DNA from: Streptomyces sp. CB01881
GTDB lineage: Bacteria > Actinomycetota > Actinomycetes > Streptomycetales > Streptomycetaceae
Direction of reading: 5' to 3'
Length of the DNA: 64,000 nt
NCBI RefSeq assembly: GCF_002953255.1
Contig: NZ_CP026498.1
Location: 8,932,506-8,996,505 of the forward strand
This document shows, one piece after another, positions 24,127 through 33,209 of this stretch (position 1 is the first letter of the stretch; the number at the start of each line of letters is the position of its first letter). The translations under genes and the position numbers were made by a program. A model generated the notes under the pieces. That model made no database searches, was not told the origin of the DNA, and was given only the letters and a program-made list of their open reading frames with translations.

Positions 24127-24402
24127 ATGCACATTGTCCGACTCACCCTGACGAGCCCCGACCGGCGTGCGCCCACCGCCGCCGACGCCCATGTCCTGAA
24201 GGACGTGCTCTGGGCCCACGCCGATCCGTGCGGCGGCCTGGAGCACGTCCAGTCGAGAGCCGGCCAGGACTCGATCGACCTCGTCCTCTTCACCAGCGGC
24301 GGGAGTGGCGCCCACGCCCCCGCCCATTCGCTGGCCATGTGTTCCGCCGCCCTCTCGCGGTCTCCGGCCTTCCGGTCCTGGCGCGTTTCCCTCGTCTGCT
24401 GA
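24127..24402 (+). CDS. Small conserved-looking soluble protein
   Basis: 91 residues, 37 nt after the secreted peptide gene. Begins MHIVRLTLTSPDRRAPTAADAHVLKDVLWAHADPCGGLEHV, then SIDLVLFTSGG and a Ser/Ala-rich tail. The strand-helix-strand pattern suggests a small ferredoxin-like fold. No family recognised. Position suggests co-transcription with the peptide gene; a weak Shine-Dalgarno site makes coupling likely. Confidence 0.5.
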   Translation: MHIVRLTLTSPDRRAPTAADAHVLKDVLWAHADPCGGLEHVQSRAGQDSIDLVLFTSGGSGAHAPAHSLAMCSAALSRSPAFRSWRVSLVC

Positions 24403-24579
24403 CGGCCGTCCACGCCGCGCTCTTCCACGCCGCGCTCTTCCCTGTGCCGCGCGTCCGCGAAGTGGCCGTCCACGCCGCACCCCGCCATGTCGTGCCGGGG
24501 TTCCTCCGGCGCTCTCCTTCCGGTGATCCGTGCGTCCCCGCGCCGCGCCGCGCCTCGGTGTCTCATTCCAGGAGTACTC
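24403..24579. other. Non-coding gap with short direct repeats
   Basis: Holds two tandem copies of CCACGCCGCGCTCTTCC around 24410-24440 and a third partial copy at about 24470; nothing else recognised. Confidence 0.5.
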
Positions 24580-24798
24580 ATGTCCCGCAAGGCCTGCCTC
24601 CGCACGTCCGCCGTCGCCCTCACCCGGAGCGAGGCGGTCCGCCGCACACGGGTGGCTGGAACGGGACCTCCCACTGCGCCGGCGCGGACTTCACGGGCGG
24701 CGGCACCGGTGACCCGGCGGCGGGGGACTCCGGCCCGGGCGAAGACCCGTGCGCAACCGGGAAGCCCCACCTCTGCAGGGGCACCGGCCATGGCCTGA
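24580..24798 (+). CDS. Doubtful small ORF, possibly a decayed secreted-peptide gene
   Basis: ATG has a good AGGAG site 7 nt upstream and the first residues (MSRKACLRTSAVALT) look like the start of a signal peptide, but this frame then becomes Arg/Pro/Thr-rich. Another frame downstream reads as a plausible Gly/Asp/Cys-rich peptide (GTSHCAGADFTGGGTGD). A frameshifted small secreted protein would explain both. Weak. Confidence 0.3.
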   Translation: MSRKACLRTSAVALTRSEAVRRTRVAGTGPPTAPARTSRAAAPVTRRRGTPARAKTRAQPGSPTSAGAPAMA

Positions 24799-24833
24799 GC
24801 TCCCGCACCGAGATCGGCTCCGGCGGCTGGTAA

Positions 24834-25187
24834 ACGGGGGTCGGACGGCGTCGGTCCGGTAGCGGGGTTCAGTACGGCGGGCCCGCCGGTCAGGGGATTC
24901 CCCGGCCGACGGGCCCGCGACTGTGTGACCGTCAGCACGGCCCGTGGCGGTGATTGTTCACCGCCGGGGTCTTGTCGCGTCATTTTCTACGCGCGTATCT
25001 TGAGAGCGCTGCGGGGGGCGGTTGCCGGCTCCCGTCTGCTCTCTACGCGGGTAGTGCGCGATGTGCGCCTGCCCGGCGTACCTCTGACCCACTCTCACGG
25101 TCCGGCGGCCCCACGTCCGCCGGACGAACGTGCCGCCCCCGTTGCCGTGCCGCCGTGCGCCACGGCAGACCAAGGAGTCCCGCCCAG
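24834..25187 (+). promoter_or_regulatory. Upstream region of the secreted nuclease with several motifs
   Basis: No gene seen. Contains GTTCACC at 24956-24962 (a PHO-box half-site sequence), TCTACGCGCGTAT at 24986-24998 and TCTACGCGGGTAG at 25042-25054, the last two like the tandem sites at 21111-21147. A GC hairpin at about 24872-24915 may end the upstream unit. Confidence 0.45.
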
Positions 25188-27071
25188 GTGACCACGTCCC
25201 CCGCTCCCCGCCCCCGCTCGCGCCGCGCGCTGCTCCGTGCCACCCTCGTGCCGGCCGGCCTGGCCGCCTCGCTGGTGCTCGTCCCGCTCCCGGCCGCCGT
25301 GGCCGCGCCGTCGGCCGACGCGGCCCCGGCGGGTCCGACCGAGCCCGGGCCGCTGCGCATCCACGACATCCAGGGCACCACCCGGATATCCCCGCAGGTG
25401 GGCAAGGCCGTCGCCGGCGTGCCCGGCATCGTCACCGGCGTGCGCGGCTACGGCTCCAAGGGCTTCTGGATCCAGGACCCGAACCCGGACGCCGACCCGG
25501 CCACCAGCGAGGGCGTCTTCGTCTACACCGGCAGCGCCGCCCCGACCGTCAAGGTCGGCGACTCGGTCCTGGTGAGCGGCAAGGTGACGGAGTACTACCC
25601 GAACTTCGGCGGCGGCTCGCAGTCGCTCACCCAGCTGAGCGGCCCGGCCGTCACCGTGGTCTCCTCCGGCAACCCGCTGCCGGCGCCGGTCGTGGTGGAC
25701 ACCCGCAACATCCCCGGCACCTACAGCCCGGCGGCCGGTGCCGACGGCACCGTCAACGACGTCACCCTGAACCCGGAGAAGTACACCCTCGACTTCTACG
25801 AGTCGCTGGAGGGCATGCTCGTCGAGGTCAAGGACGTCCGGGTGGTCCAGGCGACCGACAAGTACAACGAGCTCTGGGTCGCCGCCGACAAGCAGGACCA
25901 GAAGAGCCGGCGCGGCGGCGTCCTCTACGAGTCGTACGCCGAGCCCAACGTCGGCCGCCTGATGGTGCAGCAGCAGGCGCCCGTCTCCCAGCAGCCGTTC
26001 CCGGTCGCCAACGTCGGCGACGAGCTGACCGGCACCACCAGCGGCCCGCTCGACTACAACCAGTTCGGCGGCTACACCCTGGTCGCCGGCGCCCTCGGCG
26101 CGCTGCGGGACAACCACCTCCAGCGCGAGGTGACGGCCCCGGCCGGCGACCGCGAACTCACCGTCGCCACCTACAACGTGGAGAACCTGGCCCCGGGCAA
26201 CCCGGACGGCAAGTTCGCCGACCTGGCCCAGGCCGTGGTCACCAACCTGCGCTCGCCCGACGTCGTCGCCCTGGAGGAGATCCAGGACAACAACGGCTCC
26301 AAGAACGACGGCACGGTGGACGCGAGCCAGACCGTGGCCAAGTTCATCGCCGCGATCAAGGCGGCCGGCGGCCCGGCGTACGAGTGGCGCTCGATCGACC
26401 CGGAGAACGGCAAGGACGGCGGCGAGCCGGGCGGCAACATCCGCCAGGTCTTCCTCTTCAACCCGCAGCGGGTCTCCTTCACCGACATCCCCGGCGGCTC
26501 CGCCACCTCCGCGGTGGACGTGGCCGGCACCGGCGCGGCCACCGCGCTGACCGCCTCGCCCGGCCGGATCGACCCCGCCAACGAGGCCTGGGCCAACAGC
26601 CGCAAGCCGCTGGTCGGCCAGTTCTCCTTCCGCGGCAAGAAGGTCTTCGTCATCGCCAACCACTTCAACAGCAAGGGCGGCGACCAGGGCATCGACAGCC
26701 GCTTCCAGGCCCCGACCCGCAGCTCCGAGGTGCAGCGGGTCAAGCAGGCCACCGTCGAGCAGGCCTTCGTCGCCAAGCTGCTGGCCGCCGACAAGGAGGC
26801 CAAGGTGGTCTCGCTCGGCGACTTCAACGACTACCAGTTCTCGCCCGCGCTGGCCGCGCTCACCAAGGACGGCGTGCTCCGCGACCTGGTGAACGAACTG
26901 CCCGAGAAGGAGCAGTACTCCTACGTCTACCAGGGCAACTCGCAGGTGCTGGACCACGTCCTGGTGAGCCCCGAGGTCGGGTACGCCAAGTACGACGTGG
27001 TGCACATCAACAGCGAGTTCGCCGTGCAGGCGAGCGACCACGACCCGCAGGTGGTCCGCATCAAGCCGTAG
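25188..27071 (+). CDS. Secreted endonuclease/exonuclease/phosphatase-family enzyme
   Basis: 627 residues from GTG 25188 (AAGGAG 10 nt upstream), with an Arg-rich signal peptide ending about residue 40 (PLPAAVAAP). Domain 1 (about 50-320) is an OB-like region beginning IHDIQGTTRISPQVGKAVAG. Domain 2 (about 325-627) is the EEP fold with TVATYNVENLAP, DVVALEEIQDN, FVIANHFNSKGGDQ, SLGDFNDYQF and ASDHDPQ, which hold the metal-binding Asn/Glu, catalytic His and Asp residues. Known relatives are extracellular DNases/phosphodiesterases that scavenge phosphate from nucleic acids. A GTTCACC site upstream would fit phosphate control, but is unproven. Confidence 0.85.
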   Translation: MTTSPAPRPRSRRALLRATLVPAGLAASLVLVPLPAAVAAPSADAAPAGPTEPGPLRIHDIQGTTRISPQVGKAVAGVPGIVTGVRGYGSKGFWIQDPNPDADPATSEGVFVYTGSAAPTVKVGDSVLVSGKVTEYYPNFGGGSQSLTQLSGPAVTVVSSGNPLPAPVVVDTRNIPGTYSPAAGADGTVNDVTLNPEKYTLDFYESLEGMLVEVKDVRVVQATDKYNELWVAADKQDQKSRRGGVLYESYAEPNVGRLMVQQQAPVSQQPFPVANVGDELTGTTSGPLDYNQFGGYTLVAGALGALRDNHLQREVTAPAGDRELTVATYNVENLAPGNPDGKFADLAQAVVTNLRSPDVVALEEIQDNNGSKNDGTVDASQTVAKFIAAIKAAGGPAYEWRSIDPENGKDGGEPGGNIRQVFLFNPQRVSFTDIPGGSATSAVDVAGTGAATALTASPGRIDPANEAWANSRKPLVGQFSFRGKKVFVIANHFNSKGGDQGIDSRFQAPTRSSEVQRVKQATVEQAFVAKLLAADKEAKVVSLGDFNDYQFSPALAALTKDGVLRDLVNELPEKEQYSYVYQGNSQVLDHVLVSPEVGYAKYDVVHINSEFAVQASDHDPQVVRIKP

Positions 27072-27085
27072 TTCCCGCGGCATGA

Positions 27086-27125
27086 CCGAGGGGGCGGTGA
27101 CCGGGTCCGGTCACCGCCCCCTCGG
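27086..27125. terminator. Strong bidirectional terminator
   Basis: Perfect 19-nt arms (27086-27104 and 27107-27125) followed by GGTTTT, between convergent nuclease and esterase genes. Confidence 0.85.
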
Positions 27126-27142
27126 GGTTTTCCCGCGGTGCG

Positions 27143-28108
27143 TCAGCGCAGGGCGGCGAGCACCGCGTCCGCCATCACCTTCTCGCCGGTGGCGTTCGGG
27201 TGGAACGGGACGGCCGGGGAGCCGGGCAGCGCGCCCTCGATCCAGCGGTCGTCCGAGCAGACGTCGTGGCCGGCGGTCGGGGTGGCGGTGTCCACGTAGG
27301 TGGCGCCGTTGGCGGCCGCGGTGGCCTTCAGCATGGCGTTCAGATTGCCGAGGACGCCGTACATGTACTCGACGTCGCCGGCGGTGACGGGCTGGCGGAG
27401 GAAGCACTTCGAGCCGTCGGCGGGCAGCACGGACGGGTAACCCACCAGCAGCACCCGGGCCTTGGGGGCCTTGGCGTGGATGCGCTTGAGCGTGTCGGCG
27501 ATCTGCGGCTTCGCGGCCGCGGTCCGGTCCGCGAGGTCGTCGTTGCCGTACTGCCAGGACCAGGTGGACCAGTCCCAGTGGCCGTGGTGGAAGACGTCCT
27601 TGCAGGGGGTGCCGAGCGGGTTGACCGCCGCACCGGCGATGCAGACGCCGACCAGGTCGCCGAGCCCGAGGTCGGTGGCGCCGAGGTCGTTGCCGCCGAT
27701 GCCGAGGGTCACCAGGTCGGTGTCGGCGGTGACGGCGTCCAGCTGGGGGTCGTTGACCCGGAGGAAGGCGTCGTACTGGGGCTGCGTCATCGCCTTCACC
27801 TTGGCGGCGGCGCAGGTGACGTCGGTGTAGGCGCCGGCCTTGAGCGCGGCGGCCACCAGGTGGCCGTAGTTGCGGTCCGAGCGCAGGCAGAGACCGGCCG
27901 ACTGGCCGGGCACGCCGGCGCCGGCGGCGTACGAGTCGCCGAGCGCCACGTAGTGGTGGGGCGCCGGGGTGGCGGCCTGTGCACTGGTGGAGGTCAGGGC
28001 GAGCGCGGCGCCCAGCGCGGCGGCGCCGAGCAGGGCGGACTTCCGGGTCTTCGGCGCGGTGGCGCCGGACGCGGGGGTGGTGCGGAGTTTCCGGGCAGGG
28101 CGGAGCAC
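27143..28108 (-). CDS. Secreted SGNH/GDSL lipase-esterase
   Basis: 321 residues from GTG 28108 with AGGAGG 5 nt upstream. A long, Arg/Lys-rich signal peptide ends near TSAQAATP (residue 46). Block I YVALGDSYAAGAG holds the catalytic Ser, block III GIGGNDLG the oxyanion Asn, and block V near the end has VPFHPNATGE with the catalytic His and a nearby Asp. Cys pairs fit disulfides. This is the streptomycete extracellular lipase/esterase type. Divergent from the FAD dehydrogenase. Confidence 0.92.
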   Translation of the reverse strand: MLRPARKLRTTPASGATAPKTRKSALLGAAALGAALALTSTSAQAATPAPHHYVALGDSYAAGAGVPGQSAGLCLRSDRNYGHLVAAALKAGAYTDVTCAAAKVKAMTQPQYDAFLRVNDPQLDAVTADTDLVTLGIGGNDLGATDLGLGDLVGVCIAGAAVNPLGTPCKDVFHHGHWDWSTWSWQYGNDDLADRTAAAKPQIADTLKRIHAKAPKARVLLVGYPSVLPADGSKCFLRQPVTAGDVEYMYGVLGNLNAMLKATAAANGATYVDTATPTAGHDVCSDDRWIEGALPGSPAVPFHPNATGEKVMADAVLAALR

Positions 28109-28433
28109 GGTTCCTCCTGGGGGAGAGAAACGACGGTGGGTGGGGGGTCCTGCGAGCCGCGGCCACAGCTACTACTCACAAGTAAGTTACTGTCAGGTTT
28201 CGCGTTCGTCCATGCATTGCGCGGAAATTTCCGAAAAACCGTCAGAAGTATTTCGGAATTACGCTCCATCGCGTATCGAAGGTATTTCCGAAACGCCCCG
28301 GAGCGGAATTCACGCTACTGCTCGTTACCGAACTGCCGTCGTCACCCCTTGTTACCGGCCGGTTGACGCGCCCCGTCGCAAGCCGCAGTATCGGGCGCAC
28401 GCGCACCGCCGGAGCACCGATGGAGGACCCCGC
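28109..28433. promoter_or_regulatory. AT-rich divergent promoter with TTTCCGAAA-type sites
   Basis: Holds AGTAAGTTACT (28181-28191, perfect odd palindrome), CGGAAATTTCCG (28222-28233, perfect palindrome), ATTTCGGAAT (28250-28259) and TTTCCGAAA (28285-28293). The cluster of related half-sites within 75 nt suggests cooperative binding by one regulator serving the esterase and/or FAD-dehydrogenase promoters. Confidence 0.5.
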
Positions 28434-30089
28434 ATGGCCCTGGACGCCGACGTCATCGTCATCGGAGCCGGACTGGCCGGGCTCGCCGCCACCGCCGAAC
28501 TCGCCGACGCCGGACGGAAGGTGATCCTGCTCGACCAGGAGCCCGCGGCCTCCTTCGGCGGGCAGGCGCACTGGTCCTTCGGCGGCCTCTTCTTCGTCGA
28601 CTCGCCCGAGCAGCGCCGGATGCGGATCCGCGACTCGCACGCGCTCGCCCGGCAGGACTGGCTCGGCACCGCCGGCTTCGACCGCCCCGAGGACGCCTGG
28701 CCACGCCGCTGGGCCGAGGCGTACGTCGACTTCGCGGCCGGCGAGAAGCGGGCCTGGCTGCACGGGATGGGCGTGCGGTTCTTCCCCGTCGTGGGCTGGG
28801 CCGAGCGCGGCGGGCTCCACGCCGACGGGCCCGGCAACTCCGTGCCCCGTTTCCACATCACCTGGGGCACCGGGCCCGGCCTGCTCGAACCCTTCGTCCG
28901 GCGGGTCCGGGACGCGGCCGCACGCGGGCTGGTCGACCTGCGGTTCCGGCACCGGGTCACCGGACTCGGCGCCAACGCCGGGGTGACGGACACCGTGAGC
29001 GGCGAGGTGCTGGTGCCCAGCGCCGCCGCCCGCGGCGAGGCCAGTTCGCGCGAGGTGGCCGGCCACTTCGAGCTGCGCGCCCAGGCCGTGATCGTCACCT
29101 CCGGCGGCATCGGCGGCAACCACGACCTGGTCCGCAAGGCCTGGCCCGCCCGGCTCGGCACCCCGCCCGGGCGGATGCTCTCCGGCGTTCCCGCGCACGT
29201 CGACGGGCTGATGCTCGGCATCACCGGCGAGGCCGGCGGCAACCTGATCAACGGCGACCGGATGTGGCACTACACCGAGGGCATCGAGAACTGGGACCCG
29301 ATCTGGGCCCGGCACGGCATCCGCATCCTGCCCGGCCCCTCCTCCCTCTGGCTCGACGCGCGCGGGCGCCGGCTGCCCGTCCCGCTCTTCCCCGGCTTCG
29401 ACACCCTCGGCACGCTCGAACACCTCCGCACCACCGGGTACGACCACACCTGGTTCGTGCTCAGCCAGAAGATCATCGAGAAGGAGTTCACCCTCTCCGG
29501 CTCCGAGCAGAACCCCGACCTCACCGGGCGCTCCCTGCGCGGCGTCCTCGGCCGCGCCCTGCCCGGAGCCCCCGGCCCGGTCCGGGCCCACCTGCGGCAC
29601 GGACCCGACTTCGTGGTCGCCGGCAACCTGGCCGACCTCGCCCGCGGCATGAACGCCAGGACCCGCGAGGCGCTGATCGACCCCGACGAACTGCGCCGCA
29701 CCGTCGAGGCCCGGGACCGCCAGCTCGCCAACCCGTTCGCCAAGGACCTCCAGGTCACCGCCATCCACGGCGCCCGCCGGTACCTCGGCGACAAGCTGAT
29801 CCGCACCGCGGCCCCGCACCGCCTCCTCGACCCGGCCGCCGCCCCGCTGATCGCCGTCCGGCTGGGCATCCTGACCCGCAAGTCCCTCGGCGGGCTGGAG
29901 ACCGACCTCTCCGCCCGGGTGCTGCGCCCCGGCGGCGAGGTGCTGGACGGCGTGTACGCGGCCGGCGAGGCGGCCGGCTTCGGCGGCGGCGGCGTCCACG
30001 GCTACCGCTCCCTGGAGGGGACGTTCCTCGGCGGCTGCCTCTTCTCCGGTCGTACGGCGGGCCGCGCGGCGGCCGCCGCGACGGCGTAG
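28434..30089 (+). CDS. FAD-dependent dehydrogenase (fumarate reductase/ketosteroid dehydrogenase type)
   Basis: 551 residues from ATG 28434 (GGAGGA 7 nt upstream). N-terminal FAD-binding VIVIGAGLAGLAATAELADAG followed by E/D-rich strand, SFGGQAHWSFGGLFF, and the second dinucleotide region near the C-terminus (GVYAAGEAAGFGGGGVHGYRSLEG). The layout resembles the flavoprotein subgroup with 3-ketosteroid dehydrogenases and fumarate reductases. Substrate unknown; no steroid genes are near. A TetR gene follows on the same strand. Confidence 0.85.
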   Translation: MALDADVIVIGAGLAGLAATAELADAGRKVILLDQEPAASFGGQAHWSFGGLFFVDSPEQRRMRIRDSHALARQDWLGTAGFDRPEDAWPRRWAEAYVDFAAGEKRAWLHGMGVRFFPVVGWAERGGLHADGPGNSVPRFHITWGTGPGLLEPFVRRVRDAAARGLVDLRFRHRVTGLGANAGVTDTVSGEVLVPSAAARGEASSREVAGHFELRAQAVIVTSGGIGGNHDLVRKAWPARLGTPPGRMLSGVPAHVDGLMLGITGEAGGNLINGDRMWHYTEGIENWDPIWARHGIRILPGPSSLWLDARGRRLPVPLFPGFDTLGTLEHLRTTGYDHTWFVLSQKIIEKEFTLSGSEQNPDLTGRSLRGVLGRALPGAPGPVRAHLRHGPDFVVAGNLADLARGMNARTREALIDPDELRRTVEARDRQLANPFAKDLQVTAIHGARRYLGDKLIRTAAPHRLLDPAAAPLIAVRLGILTRKSLGGLETDLSARVLRPGGEVLDGVYAAGEAAGFGGGGVHGYRSLEGTFLGGCLFSGRTAGRAAAAATA

Positions 30090-30129
30090 CGGGCGGGCGC
30101 CGAGTGCCGGAGCGCTCGCGAAAGTAGAG

Positions 30130-30145
30130 CTTCTTTCTAGAGAAG
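30130..30145. promoter_or_regulatory. Candidate TetR operator
   Basis: CTTCTTTCTAGAGAAG, a 16-bp imperfect palindrome (12 of 16 positions symmetric), in the 139-nt gap upstream of the TetR gene. Confidence 0.4.
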
Positions 30146-30228
30146 TCCTCCAACCCTGCCCTATGCTTGCCGAGTTGGCGGCCGAGTCCGTGCCGGGGGC
30201 CGCCCGGGGGTCGAGCGGAGGACCGGGG

Positions 30229-30870
30229 ATGTCCCCCAAGCAGCAGCGGGGCGAGGCGACCGTCGAGCTGCTCCTGAGCACCGCGCTGCGCGTGTACGCG
30301 GAGTCGGGTCAGGAGGGGTTCACCGTCACCGCCGTCACCACGGCGAGCAAGGTCAGCCTGGGCAGCCTCTACCACCACTTCGGGAGTTTCGACGGTCTCG
30401 CCGCCGCGCTCTACATCCGGTGTTTGGAGCGGCTGTTCGACGAGATGACCGCCGCGCTGGAGCGCAGTCGCACCGCGCGTACCGGGGTGCGGGCGCTCGT
30501 CCTGGCCTACCTGCGCTTCACGCAGGAGCACCGCGACGCCGCCCTCTTCCTCCACGCCTCCGCCTACTCCGGCTACCTGGCCGCCCGGGCGGAGCAGATC
30601 CGGGCCGCGAAGGCGGCCCGGATGGCGGTCATCGGCGCCTGGATGCGGCCCCGGATGGAGCGGGGCGAGATCGCGCCCGTGCCCGGCCCGATGGTCGAGG
30701 TCCTGGTCATGGGGCCGGTCGCGGAGGCGGCCCGCCGCTGGCTGTCCGACACCTACGACCTGGACCTGGCCGAGGCGGCGCGGGTCCTGCCCGAGAGCAT
30801 CTGGCGCTCGCTGCGGCCCGAGCCGCCGGGTCCGAGCGGTACCGGCGGGGCGACGGACGGGGGAGACTGA
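30229..30870 (+). CDS. TetR-family transcriptional regulator
   Basis: 213 residues from ATG 30229 with GGAGGA 7 nt upstream; an ATG at 30163 would add 22 residues but has no such site. HTH: FTVTAVTTASKVSLGSLYHHFGSFDGLAAAL (about 25-55). The C-terminal ligand domain is helical with an acidic Gly tail. Adjacent downstream of the FAD dehydrogenase, so it may control that gene and itself. Ligand unknown. Confidence 0.88.
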   Translation: MSPKQQRGEATVELLLSTALRVYAESGQEGFTVTAVTTASKVSLGSLYHHFGSFDGLAAALYIRCLERLFDEMTAALERSRTARTGVRALVLAYLRFTQEHRDAALFLHASAYSGYLAARAEQIRAAKAARMAVIGAWMRPRMERGEIAPVPGPMVEVLVMGPVAEAARRWLSDTYDLDLAEAARVLPESIWRSLRPEPPGPSGTGGATDGGD

Positions 30871-30931
30871 TGGCGGCACGGGCACGGTTGTTGACGATCC
30901 GTTGGGGCGGGGTACCGGGAAAGGGCGGGGC

Positions 30932-32890
30932 ATGACTGGTCGGGGGGCCGTACTCGGAGGTCGCTACACGCTGACCGAGCGGATCGGCGGCGGGGGCATG
31001 GGCGCGGTCTGGCGCGCCGACGACCGGGTGCTGGAACGGCAGGTCGCGGTGAAGATCCTGCACGCGGGGCTGCTGGAGGAGGGGACGTTCGCCAGACGGT
31101 TCCGGCGCGAGGCCCAACTGCTCGCGGCGATCAGCCACCCGGGCATCGTGGACGTCCACGACTACGGCGAGAACGACGCGGAGGGCGAGCGGATCGCCTA
31201 CATCGTCATGGAGCTGGTCGAGGGACGGCCGCTGGACAAGGTCCTCGCCGAGGACGGGGCGATGCCCGCCGAGCAGGTCCTGGGGATGCTCGCCACGGCG
31301 CTCGACGCCCTGCACGCCGCGCACCAGCAGGAGATCGTGCACCGGGACGTCAAGCCCTCCAACCTGATGCTGGGGGCCGACGGCCGGGTGACGGTGACGG
31401 ACTTCGGCATCGCGCGGGCGCTGGTGAGCACCACGCTCACGGCGACCAACGTGGTGATCGGCACCGCGCTGTACATGGCGCCCGAGCAGGCCGGGGGCGG
31501 GGGCGTCACACCGGCCTCGGACCTCTACTCGCTCGGCGTGGTCTGCTACGAACTGCTCACCGGCGTACCGCCGTTCACCGGCGAGAGCGTGGTCGAGGTG
31601 GCGCTCAAGCACGTTCAGCAACCTGCTCCGGAGCTGCCGGAGGAGTTCGCGCCGGCGGTACGGGAGTTCGTCGCGCGCGCGTTGGCCAAACAGCCCGGTG
31701 ACCGGTTCGCGGACGCGGCCGCCATGGCGGCCGCGGCACGGGCCGCGGTCGGCGACCGGTCGGCGCCGGTCGCCGCGGTCGTGCGCCCCGTGCCTCCCCC
31801 CGGTCCCGGGGCCCCGGCGGCCGGCGCCGCCGGGGCCGAGGTCGCGACGGTGGGGCCGCGGACGGCCGCGGAGTCCGGCGCGGGCCGCTCCTGGCGCCGG
31901 TTCCTGGTGCCCGTCGTCGTCCCGGTGATCATCACCACGGGTGCCGCTACGGCCCTGCTGGTCGACCGGAGCCCGTTCCAGTCGCAGGCGCAGACCCCCG
32001 GCGCGCAGCCCGTCGTCTCGGCCCCCGCCACCACGGTCGGCGATCCGTCGGCGGCCACCACGTCGCCGGCCGGGCAGACCCCGACCACGCCGCAGCCGAG
32101 CGCCGACGCGACACCGAGCGCCCCGGCCTCCGCGCAGCCCGAGACCACCGCCGCGCCGAACGCCGGCGGCCAGTCCCAGGGTTCGGCGCCGCAGTCCGGC
32201 GGCGGGGCGGCGGGCGGCACGGGGTCGTCGGCGGGTGCGGCCGGCGGAGCGGCCAGTGGATCGGGTGGCACCGCGCCGAAGGCGGGCGGTGGCGGTGGGG
32301 GCGGCAGCAACGGTGGCGGGAACGCCGGTGGTGGCGGTGGTGGTGGCGGTGGATCCACAGCCAACCAGCCCGCCCCACCGGCCCCCGTGCCCGCTCCGGC
32401 GACGCAGGCGCCCAACCCGCCGGTGCCCGACCCGCCCGCCCCCAAGCCGTCGGCACCGACCGTGCCCGCCGGGTGCGGCGGTGCGAAGTGGGGCGACATC
32501 GTCAACGTGGCCGACGGCCAGAAGCTCGGTCTGGCCACCGGCAGCCCGGCGGCGGGCGCCGCGGCCGTCATGGGCGGGACGACCGTCTACGGCTGGGTGC
32601 GTTCGGACCCGGACCCCGGCGGCTGGTACCAGATCTTCCCGTGCAACCTGAGCAGCCCGGCCCTCGTCCAGGACACCGACTTCTCGAACCAGTCGAGCCA
32701 GAAGGTGCTGCTCTCGTCGGGGTTCAGCTTCATGAACGACTGGTCGGTGGTCGGCGCGGGCACCTCGGGCGTCTACTACCTCAAGAACTACTCGGGGTCG
32801 ACCTGCCTGACCGACAACGGCGCGGGCAAGCAGGTCACCATGACCACCTGCACCCCGGGCAACAAGTTCCAGCAGTGGCGCATCCCCTGA
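30932..32890 (+). CDS. Membrane Ser/Thr protein kinase with ricin-type lectin-like tail
   Basis: 652 residues from ATG 30932. Kinase domain 8-275: P-loop IGGGGMGAVW, VAVKIL, catalytic HRDVKPSN, DFGIA, APEQ. One transmembrane helix at about 323-345 (FLVPVVVPVIITTGAATALLV), then about 170 residues of Pro/Ala/Gly/Thr-rich linker outside, and a Cys-containing C-terminal domain (about 510-652) ending in CTPGNKFQQWRIP, the Q-x-W hallmark of a ricin B-type beta-trefoil repeat. Inference: a PknB-type receptor kinase sensing a surface carbohydrate. Alone in its unit. Confidence 0.88.
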   Translation: MTGRGAVLGGRYTLTERIGGGGMGAVWRADDRVLERQVAVKILHAGLLEEGTFARRFRREAQLLAAISHPGIVDVHDYGENDAEGERIAYIVMELVEGRPLDKVLAEDGAMPAEQVLGMLATALDALHAAHQQEIVHRDVKPSNLMLGADGRVTVTDFGIARALVSTTLTATNVVIGTALYMAPEQAGGGGVTPASDLYSLGVVCYELLTGVPPFTGESVVEVALKHVQQPAPELPEEFAPAVREFVARALAKQPGDRFADAAAMAAAARAAVGDRSAPVAAVVRPVPPPGPGAPAAGAAGAEVATVGPRTAAESGAGRSWRRFLVPVVVPVIITTGAATALLVDRSPFQSQAQTPGAQPVVSAPATTVGDPSAATTSPAGQTPTTPQPSADATPSAPASAQPETTAAPNAGGQSQGSAPQSGGGAAGGTGSSAGAAGGAASGSGGTAPKAGGGGGGGSNGGGNAGGGGGGGGGSTANQPAPPAPVPAPATQAPNPPVPDPPAPKPSAPTVPAGCGGAKWGDIVNVADGQKLGLATGSPAAGAAAVMGGTTVYGWVRSDPDPGGWYQIFPCNLSSPALVQDTDFSNQSSQKVLLSSGFSFMNDWSVVGAGTSGVYYLKNYSGSTCLTDNGAGKQVTMTTCTPGNKFQQWRIP

Positions 32891-32902
32891 CCCCGCCTCC
32901 GC

Positions 32903-33109
32903 TCAGTCCCGTCCGCCCGCGTGAACCAACGGCGGGAAGACGGCCTGGGCGTCCCGGCCGGCGAACCAGAGGCCGAGCACGAACGCCGTGGTCGCCTCCA
33001 GCAGCCGCGCCGCGGCCAGGCCGCCGAACACCACCTCGTGCCCGGCCCGGGCCCACTGTCCGCCGAGTGCCTGCGCCACGTTCCCCGCCCCGATGATGCC
33101 GATCCGCAT
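32903..33109 (-). pseudogene. NADPH-dependent F420 reductase gene with large internal deletion
   Basis: 68 residues remain. The first 30 (MRIGIIGAGNVAQALGGQWARAGHEVVFGG) are a complete Rossmann start of the NAD(P)-binding/F420-reductase family, and the rest (LLEATTAFVLGLWFAGRDAQAVFPP) is its C-terminus. About 140-190 middle residues are missing in frame, without a stop. The product cannot be active. The deletion junction lies near 33018. Confidence 0.75.
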
Positions 33110-33209
33110 CCGAATCTCCCGTTCGCTCAGGCCTGTTCGGCCGGTACGGGATGACTCCAGGAACGGCGGTGGTTACCGATCGGTGCGTGACGGACCTGCT
33201 AGGGGAGCG

